From Fulvimonas soli (GTDB lineage Bacteria > Pseudomonadota > Gammaproteobacteria > Xanthomonadales > Rhodanobacteraceae): 64,000 bases of DNA. The position numbers were made by a program, and so were the translations under genes. Shown here piece by piece: positions 18,011 to 30,129 of the stretch. Position 1 is the first letter of the stretch; every line of letters begins with the position of its first letter. The notes beneath the pieces are model-generated. The model did not search any database. It saw only the letters and a list, made by a program, of their open reading frames with translations, and had not been told where the DNA came from. The stretch lies in NCBI RefSeq assembly GCF_003148905.1, contig NZ_QGHC01000004.1, forward strand, positions 248,001-312,000, read 5' to 3'.

Positions 18011-18337
18011 TCAGAGTTTTTCCATAGTGCACAACAGCGGGTGCTGATGGGCGCGTGAATACTCGTTGACCTGGGTGACCTTGGTCTCGGCCACCTCGCG
18101 GGTGAACACCCCGCAGACGCCCTTGCCGCGGGTATGCACGTGGAGCATCACCTGCACCGCCTTCTCCTGGTCCATGCCGAAGAAACCGCGCAGCACCTCT
18201 ACCACGAAGTCCATCGGAGTGAAATCGTCGTTCAGCAGCACAACTTGATAGAGCGGCGGGCGAACCACCTCCGGCTTGGCGGTCTCCACCGCCAGCCCGT
18301 GTTCGTTGCCGCGCTCGTGTTCGGGTTCGTGGGCCAT
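18011..18337 (-). CDS. clpS: ATP-dependent Clp protease adaptor ClpS
   Basis: Protein of 108 aa starting at ATG 18337. It delivers N-end-rule substrates to ClpA and blocks others. The flexible N-terminus is followed by the core ([40 protein letters not shown]), including the Asn-Asp pair and His that line the pocket for the N-terminal residue. It is transcribed before clpA. Confidence 0.96.
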   Translation of the reverse strand: MAHEPEHERGNEHGLAVETAKPEVVRPPLYQVVLLNDDFTPMDFVVEVLRGFFGMDQEKAVQVMLHVHTRGKGVCGVFTREVAETKVTQVNEYSRAHQHPLLCTMEKL

Positions 18338-18466
18338 GGATTACGGGGTGTCCGAGGGCTGATGGGCAGTATACGCCGGCATGCGGACGGCACCGTGCCG
18401 GCGGCCGCTTGATGTGATGGCACAATGGCGCCATTTCCAGTGCCCCCGATGACCCTCCCTCCGCGC

Positions 18467-18952
18467 ATGTCCGAACCCCGCTCCCCGTCCGACGTCTGGC
18501 GCCCGCGCGTCACCGTGGCCTGCGTGGTCGCCGACGGCGACCGCTACCTGATGGTGGAGGAGGAGGCGAACGGCCGCCTCGCCTACAACCAGCCGGCCGG
18601 GCACCTGGAGGACGGCGAGAGCCTGGCCGAGGCGGCCGTGCGCGAGGCGCTGGAGGAAACCGGCTGGACGGTCGCGCTGCGCCACCTCGTCGGCGTGCAC
18701 CAGTGGCGCAGCAGCGAGCACGGCGAGGCGGTGCTGCGCTTCAGCTTCGCCGCCGCGCCGGTGCGCCACGACCCGGCGCGCCCCTTGGACGAAGGCATCC
18801 GCCGCGCGCTGTGGCTGACCCGCGGCGAGATCGCCGCGCTCGGCGAGCGCCTGCGCAGCCCGCTGGTGCTCGCCAGCATCGACGCCTGGCTGGCCGGCCA
18901 GCGCCTGCCGCTGGACGCGCTGCGCCGGCTGCCGGACCCGGCCGCGCCATGA
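18467..18952 (+). CDS. NUDIX hydrolase, NudJ-like
   Basis: Protein of 161 aa from ATG 18467 ([21 protein letters not shown]). Upstream in-frame ATGs at 18425 and 18449 are possible but add no family sequence. The complete NUDIX box G-x5-E-x7-REUxEExGU is visible as [20 protein letters not shown] followed by TGW. Members at this position in gammaproteobacteria (NudJ) dephosphorylate thiamine precursor pyrophosphates and nucleotides. The substrate here is inferred from gene order only. The stop overlaps the mnmA start (ATGA), giving the nudJ-mnmA-hflD order known from E. coli. Confidence 0.88.
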   Translation: MSEPRSPSDVWRPRVTVACVVADGDRYLMVEEEANGRLAYNQPAGHLEDGESLAEAAVREALEETGWTVALRHLVGVHQWRSSEHGEAVLRFSFAAAPVRHDPARPLDEGIRRALWLTRGEIAALGERLRSPLVLASIDAWLAGQRLPLDALRRLPDPAAP

Positions 18953-20061
18953 AGGTGATGCTGGGCGTCTCCGGCGGCGTGGACTCCTCGGTCGCCGCGC
19001 TGCTGCTGCAGCAGGCCGGCCACGAGGTCGAGGGCCTGTTCATGCAGAACTGGGAGGAGGATGGCCGCGGCGGCCCGTGCAGCGCCGACGCCGACCGCAA
19101 GGACGCGGTGGCCGTGTGCGGGCGGCTGGGCATCCCCTTCCACGCGCGCAACTTCGCCGCCGAGTACTGGGACGGCGTGTTCGAGCACTTCCTCGCCGAG
19201 TACCGCGCCGGCCGCACGCCCAACCCGGACGTGCTGTGCAATCGAGAGATCAAGTTCAAGACCTTCCTGGACGAGGCGCGCGCGCTGGGCGCCGAGAAGA
19301 TCGCCACCGGCCACTACGCCCGGGTGGACCGCCGCGACGGCGCGTACCGCCTGCTGCGCGCGGTGGACGCGGCCAAGGACCAGACCTACTTCCTGCACGC
19401 GCTGGGCCAGGCGCAGCTGGCCGCCACGCTGTTCCCGGTCGGCGAGATCGAGAAGGCGCAGGTGCGCGAGCTGGCGCGCGCGGCCGCCCTGCCCACCCAC
19501 GCCAAGAAGGATTCCACCGGCATCTGCTTCATCGGCGAGCGCGACTTCCGCAGCTTCCTGGCGCAGTACATCCCGGCCCGCCCCGGCGAGATGCGCACGC
19601 CCGAAGGCCGGGTAGTGGGCGAGCACCAGGGCGCGATGTACTACACCCTGGGCCAGCGCAACGGCCTGGGCATCGGCGGCCGCCACGGCGCCAGCGGCGA
19701 ACCCTGGTACGTGGTGGGCAAGGACGCGGCCGCCAACGTGCTCTACGTGGCGCAGGGCGGCGAGAACCGCTGGCTGCACTCGCGCCGCCTGCGCACGGAG
19801 GCACCCAGCTGGGTGGCCGGCCACCCGCCGGCGGCGCGCTTCCGCTGCACCGCCAGGACGCGCTACCGGCAGCACGACCAGGCCTGCACCGTGAGCGTGC
19901 TCGGCGACGGCCTGGCGGTGGCCTTCGACGAGGCGCAGCGCGCCGTGACGCCGGGCCAGTCGCTGGTGCTCTACGACGGCGAGGTCTGTCTCGGCGGCGC
20001 GGTGATCGCCGCCACCGACGCCCCGTTCGGCGGCCTTTCCCCATCCGATGCAGAGCCATGA
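18949..20061 (+). CDS. mnmA: tRNA-specific 2-thiouridylase MnmA
   Basis: Protein of 370 aa (E. coli 368). It transfers sulfur to U34 of tRNAs for Lys, Glu and Gln in the cytoplasm. The PP-loop for ATP is [12 protein letters not shown] near residue 5. The catalytic cysteines are Cys97 (NPDVLCN) and Cys193 (STGICFIG). The segments GHYARV and [12 protein letters not shown] are conserved. Start ATG 18949 overlaps the upstream NUDIX stop. hflD follows after a short gap. Confidence 0.97.
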   Translation: MKVMLGVSGGVDSSVAALLLQQAGHEVEGLFMQNWEEDGRGGPCSADADRKDAVAVCGRLGIPFHARNFAAEYWDGVFEHFLAEYRAGRTPNPDVLCNREIKFKTFLDEARALGAEKIATGHYARVDRRDGAYRLLRAVDAAKDQTYFLHALGQAQLAATLFPVGEIEKAQVRELARAAALPTHAKKDSTGICFIGERDFRSFLAQYIPARPGEMRTPEGRVVGEHQGAMYYTLGQRNGLGIGGRHGASGEPWYVVGKDAAANVLYVAQGGENRWLHSRRLRTEAPSWVAGHPPAARFRCTARTRYRQHDQACTVSVLGDGLAVAFDEAQRAVTPGQSLVLYDGEVCLGGAVIAATDAPFGGLSPSDAEP

Positions 20062-20082
20062 TCCGTGCTTGATGCCTTTTCC

Positions 20083-20706
20083 ATGACCGAGGAGCGCGTG
20101 CTGGCGCTGGCCGGCCTGTTCCAGGCCGTCACCCTGGCCCGGCAGCTCGCCAACGAGGGCCGCTGCGACGACGTCGCCATGGCGGCCAGCGTCGCCAGCG
20201 TGTTCCGCATCGACGCGCCCAGCGTCGCCGCCGTGTACGGCCGCGTCTCGGGCGTGCGGCTGGGCCTGCGCCAGCTGATCGCCCAGCTCGACGAGGACGG
20301 CCGCGACATGGCGGTGACGCGCATGGTGGTGACCGTGCTGCGCCTGGAGCGCAGCCTGGCCCGCCAGCCGGCGCTCGTGGCCCGGCTGCAGGAGGGCATC
20401 GTGGCCGCGCGGCGCCAGGTCGAGCACTTCGGCCAGGATTCGCCGCAGGTGGCCCGCCGGCTGGCCGAGCTGTACGCGGAGACGCTGTCCACCCTGAAGC
20501 CGCGCGTGATGGTGAGCGGCCACCCGCAGTACCTGCAGCAGCCGGCCGTGGTGGAGAAGGTGCGCGCCAACCTGCTGGCGGCGGTGCGCTCGGCGGTGCT
20601 GTGGCGCCAGCTCGGCGGCCGCCAGTGGCAGCTGCTGCTGCACCGCCGCCAGTGCTGCATGCTGGCGCGCGGCCTGCTGACCGGCGCCACGCTGGAAAAC
20701 GGCTAG
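20083..20706 (+). CDS. hflD: HflD family high-frequency-lysogenisation protein
   Basis: Protein of 207 aa from ATG 20083. A GTG at 20065 would add six residues. It is an all-helical peripheral inner-membrane protein whose E. coli homologue binds phage lambda CII. Its normal cell role is unclear. Matching segments are LALAGLFQAVTLARQLANEG, QVEHFGQDSPQVARRLAELY and VRANLLAAVRSAVLWRQLGG. It ends the nudix-mnmA-hflD transcript. In E. coli purB follows, whereas here a convergent LysR gene overlaps its last four bases. Confidence 0.9.
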   Translation: MTEERVLALAGLFQAVTLARQLANEGRCDDVAMAASVASVFRIDAPSVAAVYGRVSGVRLGLRQLIAQLDEDGRDMAVTRMVVTVLRLERSLARQPALVARLQEGIVAARRQVEHFGQDSPQVARRLAELYAETLSTLKPRVMVSGHPQYLQQPAVVEKVRANLLAAVRSAVLWRQLGGRQWQLLLHRRQCCMLARGLLTGATLENG

Positions 20707-21614
20707 GCCGCGCCGAGCACGCGCAGCCCCGGCCGCTGCCGCGCCAGCTTGCGCAGCAGCTCGGCCAGCGCCTGCAGGTCGGCGTGCCAGGGCGTGGCCT
20801 CGCGCCAGTACAGCGCGATCTCGCGGCCGGGCGCGTCGCCGCGGATCTTCAGCAGCACCATGCCCGGCATCGAGGCCAGCCGCTCGCGCGCCAGCGCCGG
20901 CACCAGCGCGTAGCCGCCGCGCAGGCCGAGCAGCGCGGCCAGGCTCTCCAGGCTGACGTCCTGCACGTGGCCGCCCTGGCCGTCCAGGCCGTCGGCGTGG
21001 CTCTCGGCCATCAGGATCGCCTGGCCGGGATCGAGCTGGTCCAGCGCCGCGCTGCGCCGGCCGGCCAGCGGGTGGTCGGCGCGCAGCATCAGCTCCCACG
21101 GCTCGAAGAACAGCGGCCGCATTGCGATGCCGCTGGCCGGCCGCGACGGCGGCGCCAGCACGGCGTCCAGCTCGCCCTCGTGCAGGCGGCGCAGCAGGCC
21201 GCGCGGCTTGCCCTCGGACAGGCTCAGGCGCGCGCCGGGGAAATGCTGCGGGAACGGGTCGACCAGGTGCGGCAGCAGGTACGGCCCCAGCGAGACCGGC
21301 ACGCCCAGCCGCAGCTCGCCGCCGAAGGCCGTGGCGCCGGCGCGCGCGGCCTGCTGCAGGTGCTCGGCGGCGGCGAGCACCGCGTCGATCTGCTCCAGCA
21401 GGCGCTGCCCGCCGGCGGTGGGCACCACGCGGCGGCCGCCGCGCTCGAACAGCGTGGTGCCCAGCGCCTGCTCCACCTTCTGCACCTGGTGCGACAGGCC
21501 GGAGGGGCTGATGTGCATGGCGCGCGCGGCGCTGTTGAAGCTGCCGTGCCGGCTCACCGCCTGCACCAGGGCGAGGTCGCGCAGCGAGACCGCCGAGAGG
21601 TTCAACGAAATCAT
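20703..21614 (-). CDS. LysR-family transcriptional regulator divergent from acnA
   Basis: Protein of 303 aa from ATG 21614. The N-terminal winged helix-turn-helix (residues ~5-65: [34 protein letters not shown]) is followed by a periplasmic-binding-like effector domain ([20 protein letters not shown]). It resembles the OxyR side of the family in layout. I found none of the redox cysteines expected of OxyR, so another ligand is likely. It is transcribed away from acnA across a ~250-bp gap, which makes acnA its best candidate target. Its TAG stop and the hflD TAG share the palindrome CTAG at 20703-20706. Confidence 0.9.
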   Translation of the reverse strand: MISLNLSAVSLRDLALVQAVSRHGSFNSAARAMHISPSGLSHQVQKVEQALGTTLFERGGRRVVPTAGGQRLLEQIDAVLAAAEHLQQAARAGATAFGGELRLGVPVSLGPYLLPHLVDPFPQHFPGARLSLSEGKPRGLLRRLHEGELDAVLAPPSRPASGIAMRPLFFEPWELMLRADHPLAGRRSAALDQLDPGQAILMAESHADGLDGQGGHVQDVSLESLAALLGLRGGYALVPALARERLASMPGMVLLKIRGDAPGREIALYWREATPWHADLQALAELLRKLARQRPGLRVLGAA

Positions 21615-21867
21615 CGAATGCTGCGTGTCGTCATATGCGTTTGTGCGCCGGAGCCGGCGGCTCCATCCTATGCGGCGCGCAGATGGGATCGTCCCCTCCC
21701 CCGAGCCGGCGGGCCGATTCTACCTGCCGCGACCGTCGCCGCTGGCCGCGTCCGCGCATCCTGCACGGGGTTTGCGCGATAATCGCGCTCTTTTTGGAGC
21801 GACCGGCACGCCGTCGGCGCCGTCGCCGCCCGCATCCCAGCCGCAGGATCAGCCAGGAGTTAAGTCC

Positions 21868-24618
<2,751 letters not shown>

Positions 24619-24641
24619 GCGCCCCTGCATCGCGGAAAGAC

Positions 24642-24673
24642 AAGCCGCTCCGGGCGACCGGGGCGGCTTTTTC
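24642..24673 (+). terminator. terminator of acnA
   Basis: AAGCCGCTCCGG-gcga-CCGGGGCGGCTT forms a 12-bp stem with one G-T pair, followed by TTTCG. It lies 24 bp after the acnA stop codon. Confidence 0.85.
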
Positions 24674-24703
24674 GTGGTGGGCCATGCCCGTCCCCGTCCG
24701 TCC

Positions 24704-24766
24704 ATCGCGGCCGGAGGCCGCTTCCACGGGCCTGCGGCAACCTTGTGGGAGCGGCCTCCGGCCGCG
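24704..24766. repeat. extragenic palindrome, GCGGCCGGAGGCCGC family
   Basis: Arms 24704-24727 and 24745-24766 pair with one mismatch around a short loop. Same family as 14540-14605 and 37690-37756. It lies in the convergent gap between acnA and the lipoprotein gene. Confidence 0.85.
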
Positions 24767-24782
24767 CTGGCCTGGACCTCGC

Positions 24783-25229
24783 CTACAGCTCACGCCGCCA
24801 ACTGGCCGAATAGCACCGCCACTCGCCGCCCTCCTCGCGCCAGGCCGACTCGACGCGGTACACGCCGGCCTCCTCCGGCAGCAGTCCGCTGCCGTGGCCG
24901 GTCAGCGTCACCGTCACCGTGGCCACCCAGCGCGAGCCGCGCGGTTCCAGATCGATCGGCCCCGGCGCGACGCCGGCATGCTCGCCGCGCAGCCGCAGCA
25001 GGCGCAGCAGGCCGCCCAGGCGCTGGCGGTCGAGCTCGCCGCCGTTGCCGTCGAAATCGGCGGTCAGCGGCTCGACCAGCGCGCCGGCATCGTCACGCTC
25101 GGCAGCCTGCGCCATCCGCTGGATCGCCTCGCGGATGCGCGACTCGGCCGGCGCGCGGTGGCAGCCCGCGAGCGCCAGCAGGGCGACGATGCACGCCACC
25201 GCGAACCGTCCTTTCCATCGCCTGTCCAT
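24783..25229 (-). CDS. small lipoprotein of unknown function
   Basis: Protein of 148 aa from ATG 25229. The in-frame GTG one codon earlier is also possible. A signal peptide ends in the lipobox LALAGC with the lipidated Cys near residue 23. The mature part ([53 protein letters not shown]) suggests a compact NTF2-like or similar periplasmic domain with beta-strands at the end ([22 protein letters not shown]). I do not recognise a named family. It is transcribed divergently from fadD. Confidence 0.75.
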   Translation of the reverse strand: MDRRWKGRFAVACIVALLALAGCHRAPAESRIREAIQRMAQAAERDDAGALVEPLTADFDGNGGELDRQRLGGLLRLLRLRGEHAGVAPGPIDLEPRGSRWVATVTVTLTGHGSGLLPEEAGVYRVESAWREEGGEWRCYSASWRREL

Positions 25230-25339
25230 CACCCGGAAACCTCGCTGCGGCGCGGCTTGCCGCTATACGCGAGCGTATGCTCCAATGCGGCGCGCACATC
25301 GTGCGGCGCACCGCACTTTCTCCAGGAACAGGATCGAAC

Positions 25340-27031
25340 ATGAGCAATGAGCGTCCGTGGCTGGCCCATTATCCGGCTGGTGTCCCCGCGCAGATCGACA
25401 TCAACGAATATGCCTCGGTCACCGCGGTGCTGGAAGAAGCCTTCGAGCGCTTCCGCGACCGCCCGGCGTTCGCCAACTTCGGCAGGAAGCTCAGCTACGG
25501 CCAGATCGACGCGATGAGCCGCCGGTTCGCCGGCTACCTCACCGGCGAGCTCGGGCTGGCCAAGGGCGACCGCATCGCGATCATGATGCCGAACGTGCTG
25601 CAGTACCCGATCGCGCTGTTCGGCGCACTGCGCGCCGGCCTGGTGGTGGTCAACACCAACCCGATGTACACCGCGCGCGAGCTGCGCCACCAGCTCGAGG
25701 ACTCCGGCGCCAAGGCGATCGTGGTGCTGGACAACTTCGCCGCCACGCTGGAGGAAGTGATCGCCGAGACCGGGGTGAGGCACGTCGTCACCACCGGCAT
25801 CGGCGACCTGCTGGGCTTCCCCAAGGGCGCGCTGGTCAACTTCGCGGTCAGGCACGTCAAGAAGATGGTGCCGCCCTACCGCCTGCCGCAGGCGGTGCGC
25901 TTCCGCGACGCGCTGGCGCGCGGCGCGCGGCACCCGCTGCCGAAGGTGGCGCAGAGCCACGACGACATCGCCTTCCTGCAGTACACCGGCGGCACCACCG
26001 GCGTGGCCAAGGGCGCCATGCTCACCCACGGCAACATGATCGCCAACATGCTGCAGGCCGGCGCCTGGATCGGCGCCAACCTCAAGCAGGGCCAGGAGGT
26101 GGTGATCACCGCGCTGCCGCTGTACCACATCTTCTCGCTCACCGCGAACGGCCTCGTGTTCATGCGCCTGGGCGGCCTGAGCTGGCTGATCACCAACCCG
26201 CGCGACATGCCCGGCTTCGTCAAGGAGCTGCGCGCCTCCGGCTTCACCGCGATCACCGGCGTCAACACGCTGTTCAACGGCCTGCTCAACACGCCCGGCT
26301 TCGCCGACCTGGACTTCTCCCGGCTGCGCCTGAGCCTGGGCGGCGGCATGGCGGTGCAGCGCGCGGTGGCCGAGCGCTGGAAGAAGGTCACCGGCTGTAC
26401 CCTGGTCGAGGCCTACGGCCTCACCGAGACCTCGCCCGCGGCCTGCATCAACCCGCTCGACCTCAAGGACTACAACGGCTCGATCGGCCTGCCGATCTCC
26501 TCCACCGACGCGGCGATCTGGTCGGAGGACAACCGGCCGCTGCCGCCCGGCGAGGTGGGCGAGCTGATGATCCGCGGCCCGCAGGTGATGAAGGGCTACT
26601 GGAACCGCCCCGACGAGACCGCCAAGGTGCTCGGCCCCGACGGCTGGCTGCACACCGGCGACATCGCGCGGATGGACGAGAACGGCTACTTCTACATCGT
26701 CGACCGCAAGAAGGACATGATCCTGGTGTCCGGCTTCAACGTCTATCCGAACGAGGTCGAGGACGTGGTGATGCAGCATCCCGGCGTGGCCGAGGTGGCC
26801 GCGGTGGGCGTGCCGGACGAGCACTCCGGCGAGGTGGTCAAGCTGTTCGTGGTGCGCAAGGACCCCGGCCTCACCGTCGAGGCGCTCAAGGCGTTCTGCC
26901 ACGACAACCTCACCGGCTACAAGCGGCCGAAGGTCATCGAGTTCCGCGACGCGCTGCCCAAGTCCAACGTGGGCAAGATCCTGCGCCGCGAGCTGCGCGA
27001 CGAGAAGAAGGCGGCGCCCGCCGCCGGCTGA
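25340..27031 (+). CDS. fadD: long-chain-fatty-acid-CoA ligase
   Basis: Protein of 563 aa from ATG 25340 with CAGGAT upstream. It activates fatty acids to acyl-CoA at the inner membrane for beta-oxidation or lipid synthesis. Motifs of the adenylate-forming family are complete: [18 protein letters not shown] near residue 215, [11 protein letters not shown] near 355, [20 protein letters not shown] near 440, and the C-terminal catalytic Lys in [13 protein letters not shown]. It is a single gene with its own terminator. Confidence 0.93.
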   Translation: MSNERPWLAHYPAGVPAQIDINEYASVTAVLEEAFERFRDRPAFANFGRKLSYGQIDAMSRRFAGYLTGELGLAKGDRIAIMMPNVLQYPIALFGALRAGLVVVNTNPMYTARELRHQLEDSGAKAIVVLDNFAATLEEVIAETGVRHVVTTGIGDLLGFPKGALVNFAVRHVKKMVPPYRLPQAVRFRDALARGARHPLPKVAQSHDDIAFLQYTGGTTGVAKGAMLTHGNMIANMLQAGAWIGANLKQGQEVVITALPLYHIFSLTANGLVFMRLGGLSWLITNPRDMPGFVKELRASGFTAITGVNTLFNGLLNTPGFADLDFSRLRLSLGGGMAVQRAVAERWKKVTGCTLVEAYGLTETSPAACINPLDLKDYNGSIGLPISSTDAAIWSEDNRPLPPGEVGELMIRGPQVMKGYWNRPDETAKVLGPDGWLHTGDIARMDENGYFYIVDRKKDMILVSGFNVYPNEVEDVVMQHPGVAEVAAVGVPDEHSGEVVKLFVVRKDPGLTVEALKAFCHDNLTGYKRPKVIEFRDALPKSNVGKILRRELRDEKKAAPAAG

Positions 27032-27054
27032 CCGGCCGCGCGCCGCGCCAGACG

Positions 27055-27083
27055 AAAACGCCCGCTGCGCAGCGGGCGTTTTT
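27055..27083 (+). terminator. terminator of fadD
   Basis: AAAACGCCCGCTG paired with CAGCGGGCGTTTT, followed by further T residues. The A-tract on the other side lets it also end the convergent PilZ gene. A lone arm of the GCGGCCGGAGGCCGC repeat family follows at 27089-27106. Confidence 0.9.
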
Positions 27084-27122
27084 CTTTCGCGGCCTCCGGC
27101 CGCGATCCCGGAAACGCCGCGG

Positions 27123-27488
27123 TCAGTCGTGCCAGTGCTCCAGGATGTCGGCGTAGCCGCCGAGCAGGTTCCACAGCGGCACCTGCTTGTCCTCCGGGAT
27201 GCGCGAGTAGGCCAGCCCGATGTGCCGCTCCGACACGCGCGCCACCACCGCCTCCAGGTGGATGTGCAGGTCGCGCGCGAAGATCATGTCCAGCACCCAG
27301 GTCTCGCCCTGCCGCCCCTGCCAGTCGCGCGGCCGCCGCAGCAGCACGCCGGTGGCCGAGATGTCGACCAGCTCGGTGGGGTGCGACCGTTCGCCCTGGC
27401 TCATCAGCACCGTGGTTTCGATGCGCATGCGCGCCGGCCGAAGGTATTCGCTGGACAGGCCGTCCCTGCCCTTTTCGTCGATGCTCAT
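27123..27488 (-). CDS. PilZ-domain protein
   Basis: Protein of 121 aa from ATG 27488 with GGGGAGA upstream. The longer frame beyond it is unlikely. A single PilZ domain spans most of the protein: the N-terminal RPARMRIETTV holds the R-x-x-x-R-type part of the c-di-GMP site, and the strand VDISATGVLLRRP corresponds to the D/N-x-S-x-x-G motif. It would bind cyclic di-GMP and alter a partner, for example in motility or polysaccharide export. No partner gene is adjacent. Confidence 0.85.
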   Translation of the reverse strand: MSIDEKGRDGLSSEYLRPARMRIETTVLMSQGERSHPTELVDISATGVLLRRPRDWQGRQGETWVLDMIFARDLHIHLEAVVARVSERHIGLAYSRIPEDKQVPLWNLLGGYADILEHWHD

Positions 27489-28231
27489 GGGTCTCCCCGG
27501 CCCTCCGTCGCTGCTGCCGCCAGGCCGGCTTGCACGTCGCCACGCCAAGCCGCCGATTCTCGTTCGGACGATCCGTTTGTCCAGCCCCGCCGCCACGTTT
27601 CTCCCCGACCGGCACGGTGCCCGGCGGGATCGAGAAACATTTTAGCAACCGCCGTGCCAAGCCCCGGGCACGCGCCGATGCGCCCGCGCGCGCGAACGGC
27701 CGGGCGCCCATGCGTGCATGGCGACGGCCAGGGTCACAATCTGCCCCGCACCGTACCACCCGCCACGGCGATCGCGGCCGTCCGGCGTTCAGGCGCGGCG
27801 CCCGGCCGCGCTGGACTTGCCGCAGCGCAGCCGCTAACCTGTGCCTCCGACACAGGACCGCGGCGTGGCGCCCCACCGGAGAATCCGGCAGCCGCCACCA
27901 TCCGCGATGGACCCGGCAGACCCTTGCAGTGCTGGCGGCGAGCGCGCCGCCCGTCGTGCATTGCGCCAGCGCCGAAACCTGGGTCCGGGTGCAACCCGCC
28001 CGCAGCCGTCGGCCAGCCAGACCGTGACCTTCGTCCGAGAGGTTTCGTCTCGCCGCCGCGGCGATGCCCGCCGGGCCTGGCCGGGCCGCACGACGAGGAA
28101 GGTTCGCAGGCCGCGAAGCCGCTTCGCGGTCGGAACACGGGGGACAGCAGTCCGTCACGGGGGCAGCATCACCGCGACGACGATACGTTGCAGCATTGCG
28201 GCCGCCCTGCGCGGCCCCACGACATGCAGTG
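27489..28231. other. 743-bp gap between the PilZ gene and scpA with no recognised gene
   Basis: No frame in either direction has a ribosome site and plausible composition; all are Arg/Pro-rich shadows. Local inverted repeats are common, for example around 27880-27895 (CCGGAGAATCCGG), but no RNA family could be assigned. The stretch may hold the scpA-scpB-rluB promoter and a long leader. Confidence 0.45.
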
Positions 28232-29137
28232 ATGACCACTGAGCAAGCGCCTCAGCCCGCAGACAAACCGGACGCCTTCGCGGCAGTGCCCCAGCAGCAG
28301 GAGATGCCGCTGGCGATCGTGCGCGGCGAACCGCTGCTGCAGATGCCGCAGGACCTGTACATCCCGCCGGACGCGCTGGAGGTCATCCTGGAGGCGTTCG
28401 AGGGCCCGCTGGACCTGCTGCTGTACCTGATCCGCCGGCAGAACCTGGACATCCTGGACATCCCGATTGCCGAGATCACCCGGCAATACATGGAATACAT
28501 CGACATGATGCGGGACGTGATGCGGCTGGAGCTGGCCGCCGAGTACCTGCTCATGGCCGCCATCCTCGGCGAGATCAAGTCGCGGCTGCTGCTGCCGCGG
28601 CCGCCGGCCGAGGAAGGCGTGGAGGAGGACCCGCGCGCGGAGCTGGTGCGCCGCCTGCAGGAGTACGAGCGCTTCAAGAAGGCCGCCGAGGACATCGACG
28701 CGCTGCCGCGCCTGGAGCGCGACACCGTGGTCGCGCAGGCCGACGTGGGCGAGCGCACCGTGGTCCGGCTGCCGCCGCCGCTGGACCTGAAGGAAATGCT
28801 GCTGGCGCTCAAGGACGTGCTGCACCGCGCCGAGCTGTTCGGCCACCACGCGATCAGGCGCGAGGCGCTGAGCGTGCGCCAGCGCATGGGCGAGCTCCTG
28901 GAGAAGCTCGACGAGCGCCAGTTCCGCCGCTTCGAGAGCCTGTTCGACGTCAGCGAGGGTCGGCTCGGCGTGGTGGTGACCTTCCTGGCCATGCTGGAGC
29001 TGGCCAAGGAGATGCTGATCGAGATCGTGCAGGAAGAGCCGCTGGCGCCGATCTACCTGAAAGCCAAGGCCGGCACGGCCGAGGAAGCCACGGAGACGGA
29101 CGAGGCGCCGCCGCTCTCCGCCTCCGCGGGCGACTGA
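28232..29137 (+). CDS. scpA: segregation and condensation protein A
   Basis: Protein of 301 aa from ATG 28232. It is the kleisin subunit that bridges the SMC heads and recruits ScpB in chromosome condensation. The family core begins at FEGPLDLLLYLIRRQNLDIL and ITRQYMEYIDMMRDV, with LAAEYLLMAAILGEIKSRLLLP and a C-terminal winged helix (VVTFLAMLELAKEMLIEIVQ) that contacts the SMC cap. An N-terminal extension of about 50 residues is Gln/Pro/Asp-rich. scpB follows after 38 bp. Confidence 0.95.
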   Translation: MTTEQAPQPADKPDAFAAVPQQQEMPLAIVRGEPLLQMPQDLYIPPDALEVILEAFEGPLDLLLYLIRRQNLDILDIPIAEITRQYMEYIDMMRDVMRLELAAEYLLMAAILGEIKSRLLLPRPPAEEGVEEDPRAELVRRLQEYERFKKAAEDIDALPRLERDTVVAQADVGERTVVRLPPPLDLKEMLLALKDVLHRAELFGHHAIRREALSVRQRMGELLEKLDERQFRRFESLFDVSEGRLGVVVTFLAMLELAKEMLIEIVQEEPLAPIYLKAKAGTAEEATETDEAPPLSASAGD

Positions 29138-29175
29138 ACGCCCGCCACCGAATTCCATCCGCAGCCACCAGGGTC

Positions 29176-30129
29176 ATGCAGATCGAACAACTCAAACCGA
29201 TAGTCGAGGCCGCCCTGCTCGCCGCCAGCCAGCCGCTCAGCGTGGTGCAGCTGTGCGAGCTGTTCGCCGAGGAGGACGAGGTCGGCCGCGACGACGTCGC
29301 CCGCGCGCTGGAGGCGCTGGCCGCCGACTGCGAGGGCCGCGGCGTGGAGCTGAAGGAAGTCGCCTCCGGCTTCCGCTACCAGGTCCGCCAGGCGGTGCAC
29401 CCGTGGGTGTCGCGGATGTGGACCGAGAAGCCCAGCCGCTATTCGCGCGCGCTGCTGGAGACGCTGGCGCTGATCGCCTACCGCCAGCCGATCACCCGCC
29501 CCGAGATCGAGCAGATCCGCGGCGTGGTGGTGTCCTCCAACATCATCAAGACGCTGGAGGAGCGCGAGTGGATCCGCGTGGTGGGCCACCGCGACGTGCC
29601 CGGCCGGCCGGCGCTGTTCGGCACCACCCGCGCCTTCCTCGACTACTTCAACCTGAAGTCGCTGGACGAACTGCCGCCGCTGTCGGAAATCCGCGAGATG
29701 GAAGACCCGCAGCTGCGGCTGGACGAGGAGCCCCTGCCCGCCCGCGTGGCGCGCGACCTGCCGATCGACCCCGACGGGGACGCCGCGGACGATGCCGGCG
29801 CCGCGGCCACGGACGACGCGGCCGCAGCCACGGAAGCCGCGGATGCGGCCGCCGGAACGGCACAAGCGGGAGCGGGCAACGACGACGGCGAGGCGCCTTC
29901 CGCCAGCGAAATCGAGCCCGACGCCGCCGCGCTCGCCGCGGCAGTCGACGAACTGGCCGAGGCCAACGCCGACCCCTCCGCGGCCGACCCGGCCGCCCAT
30001 GACACCGATGCGGCGCCCGCCCCCGAGGCCGGCGCCGAACCCGACCACCCCACTGCCGACGAGGCAGCGACCCCAGCGGACGCCGACCCCGGCGCCGCCG
30101 AGCAGGACACCGAGGAGTACCGCGCATGA
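29176..30129 (+). CDS. scpB: segregation and condensation protein B with long acidic tail
   Basis: Protein of 317 aa from ATG 29176. Two winged-helix domains occupy residues ~1-175 (KPIVEAALLAASQPLSVVQL, SRALLETLALIAYRQPITR, VVSSNIIKTLEEREWIRVVG). It binds ScpA as a dimer. After about residue 190 the chain becomes a low-complexity Ala/Asp/Glu tail of ~120 residues (DDAAAATEAADAAAGTAQAG). This makes the protein much longer than the usual ~180-220 aa. The stop overlaps the rluB start in ATGA. Confidence 0.95.
   Translation: MQIEQLKPIVEAALLAASQPLSVVQLCELFAEEDEVGRDDVARALEALAADCEGRGVELKEVASGFRYQVRQAVHPWVSRMWTEKPSRYSRALLETLALIAYRQPITRPEIEQIRGVVVSSNIIKTLEEREWIRVVGHRDVPGRPALFGTTRAFLDYFNLKSLDELPPLSEIREMEDPQLRLDEEPLPARVARDLPIDPDGDAADDAGAAATDDAAAATEAADAAAGTAQAGAGNDDGEAPSASEIEPDAAALAAAVDELAEANADPSAADPAAHDTDAAPAPEAGAEPDHPTADEAATPADADPGAAEQDTEEYRA

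Noticed and set aside
24674-25339. N-terminal extension of FadD by ~220 codons
   Set aside because: It would cross the acnA terminator, a palindrome and the divergent lipoprotein gene. The ATG at 25340 has its own ribosome site and gives the family start.
27840-28060. Cobalamin-riboswitch-like pieces (CCGGAGAATCCGG, AGCCAGACC) in the gap before scpA
   Set aside because: The invariant GCCCCGCAAC-type core and the GGGAAGG element are missing, and no B12-related gene follows. The resemblance is probably due to high GC.
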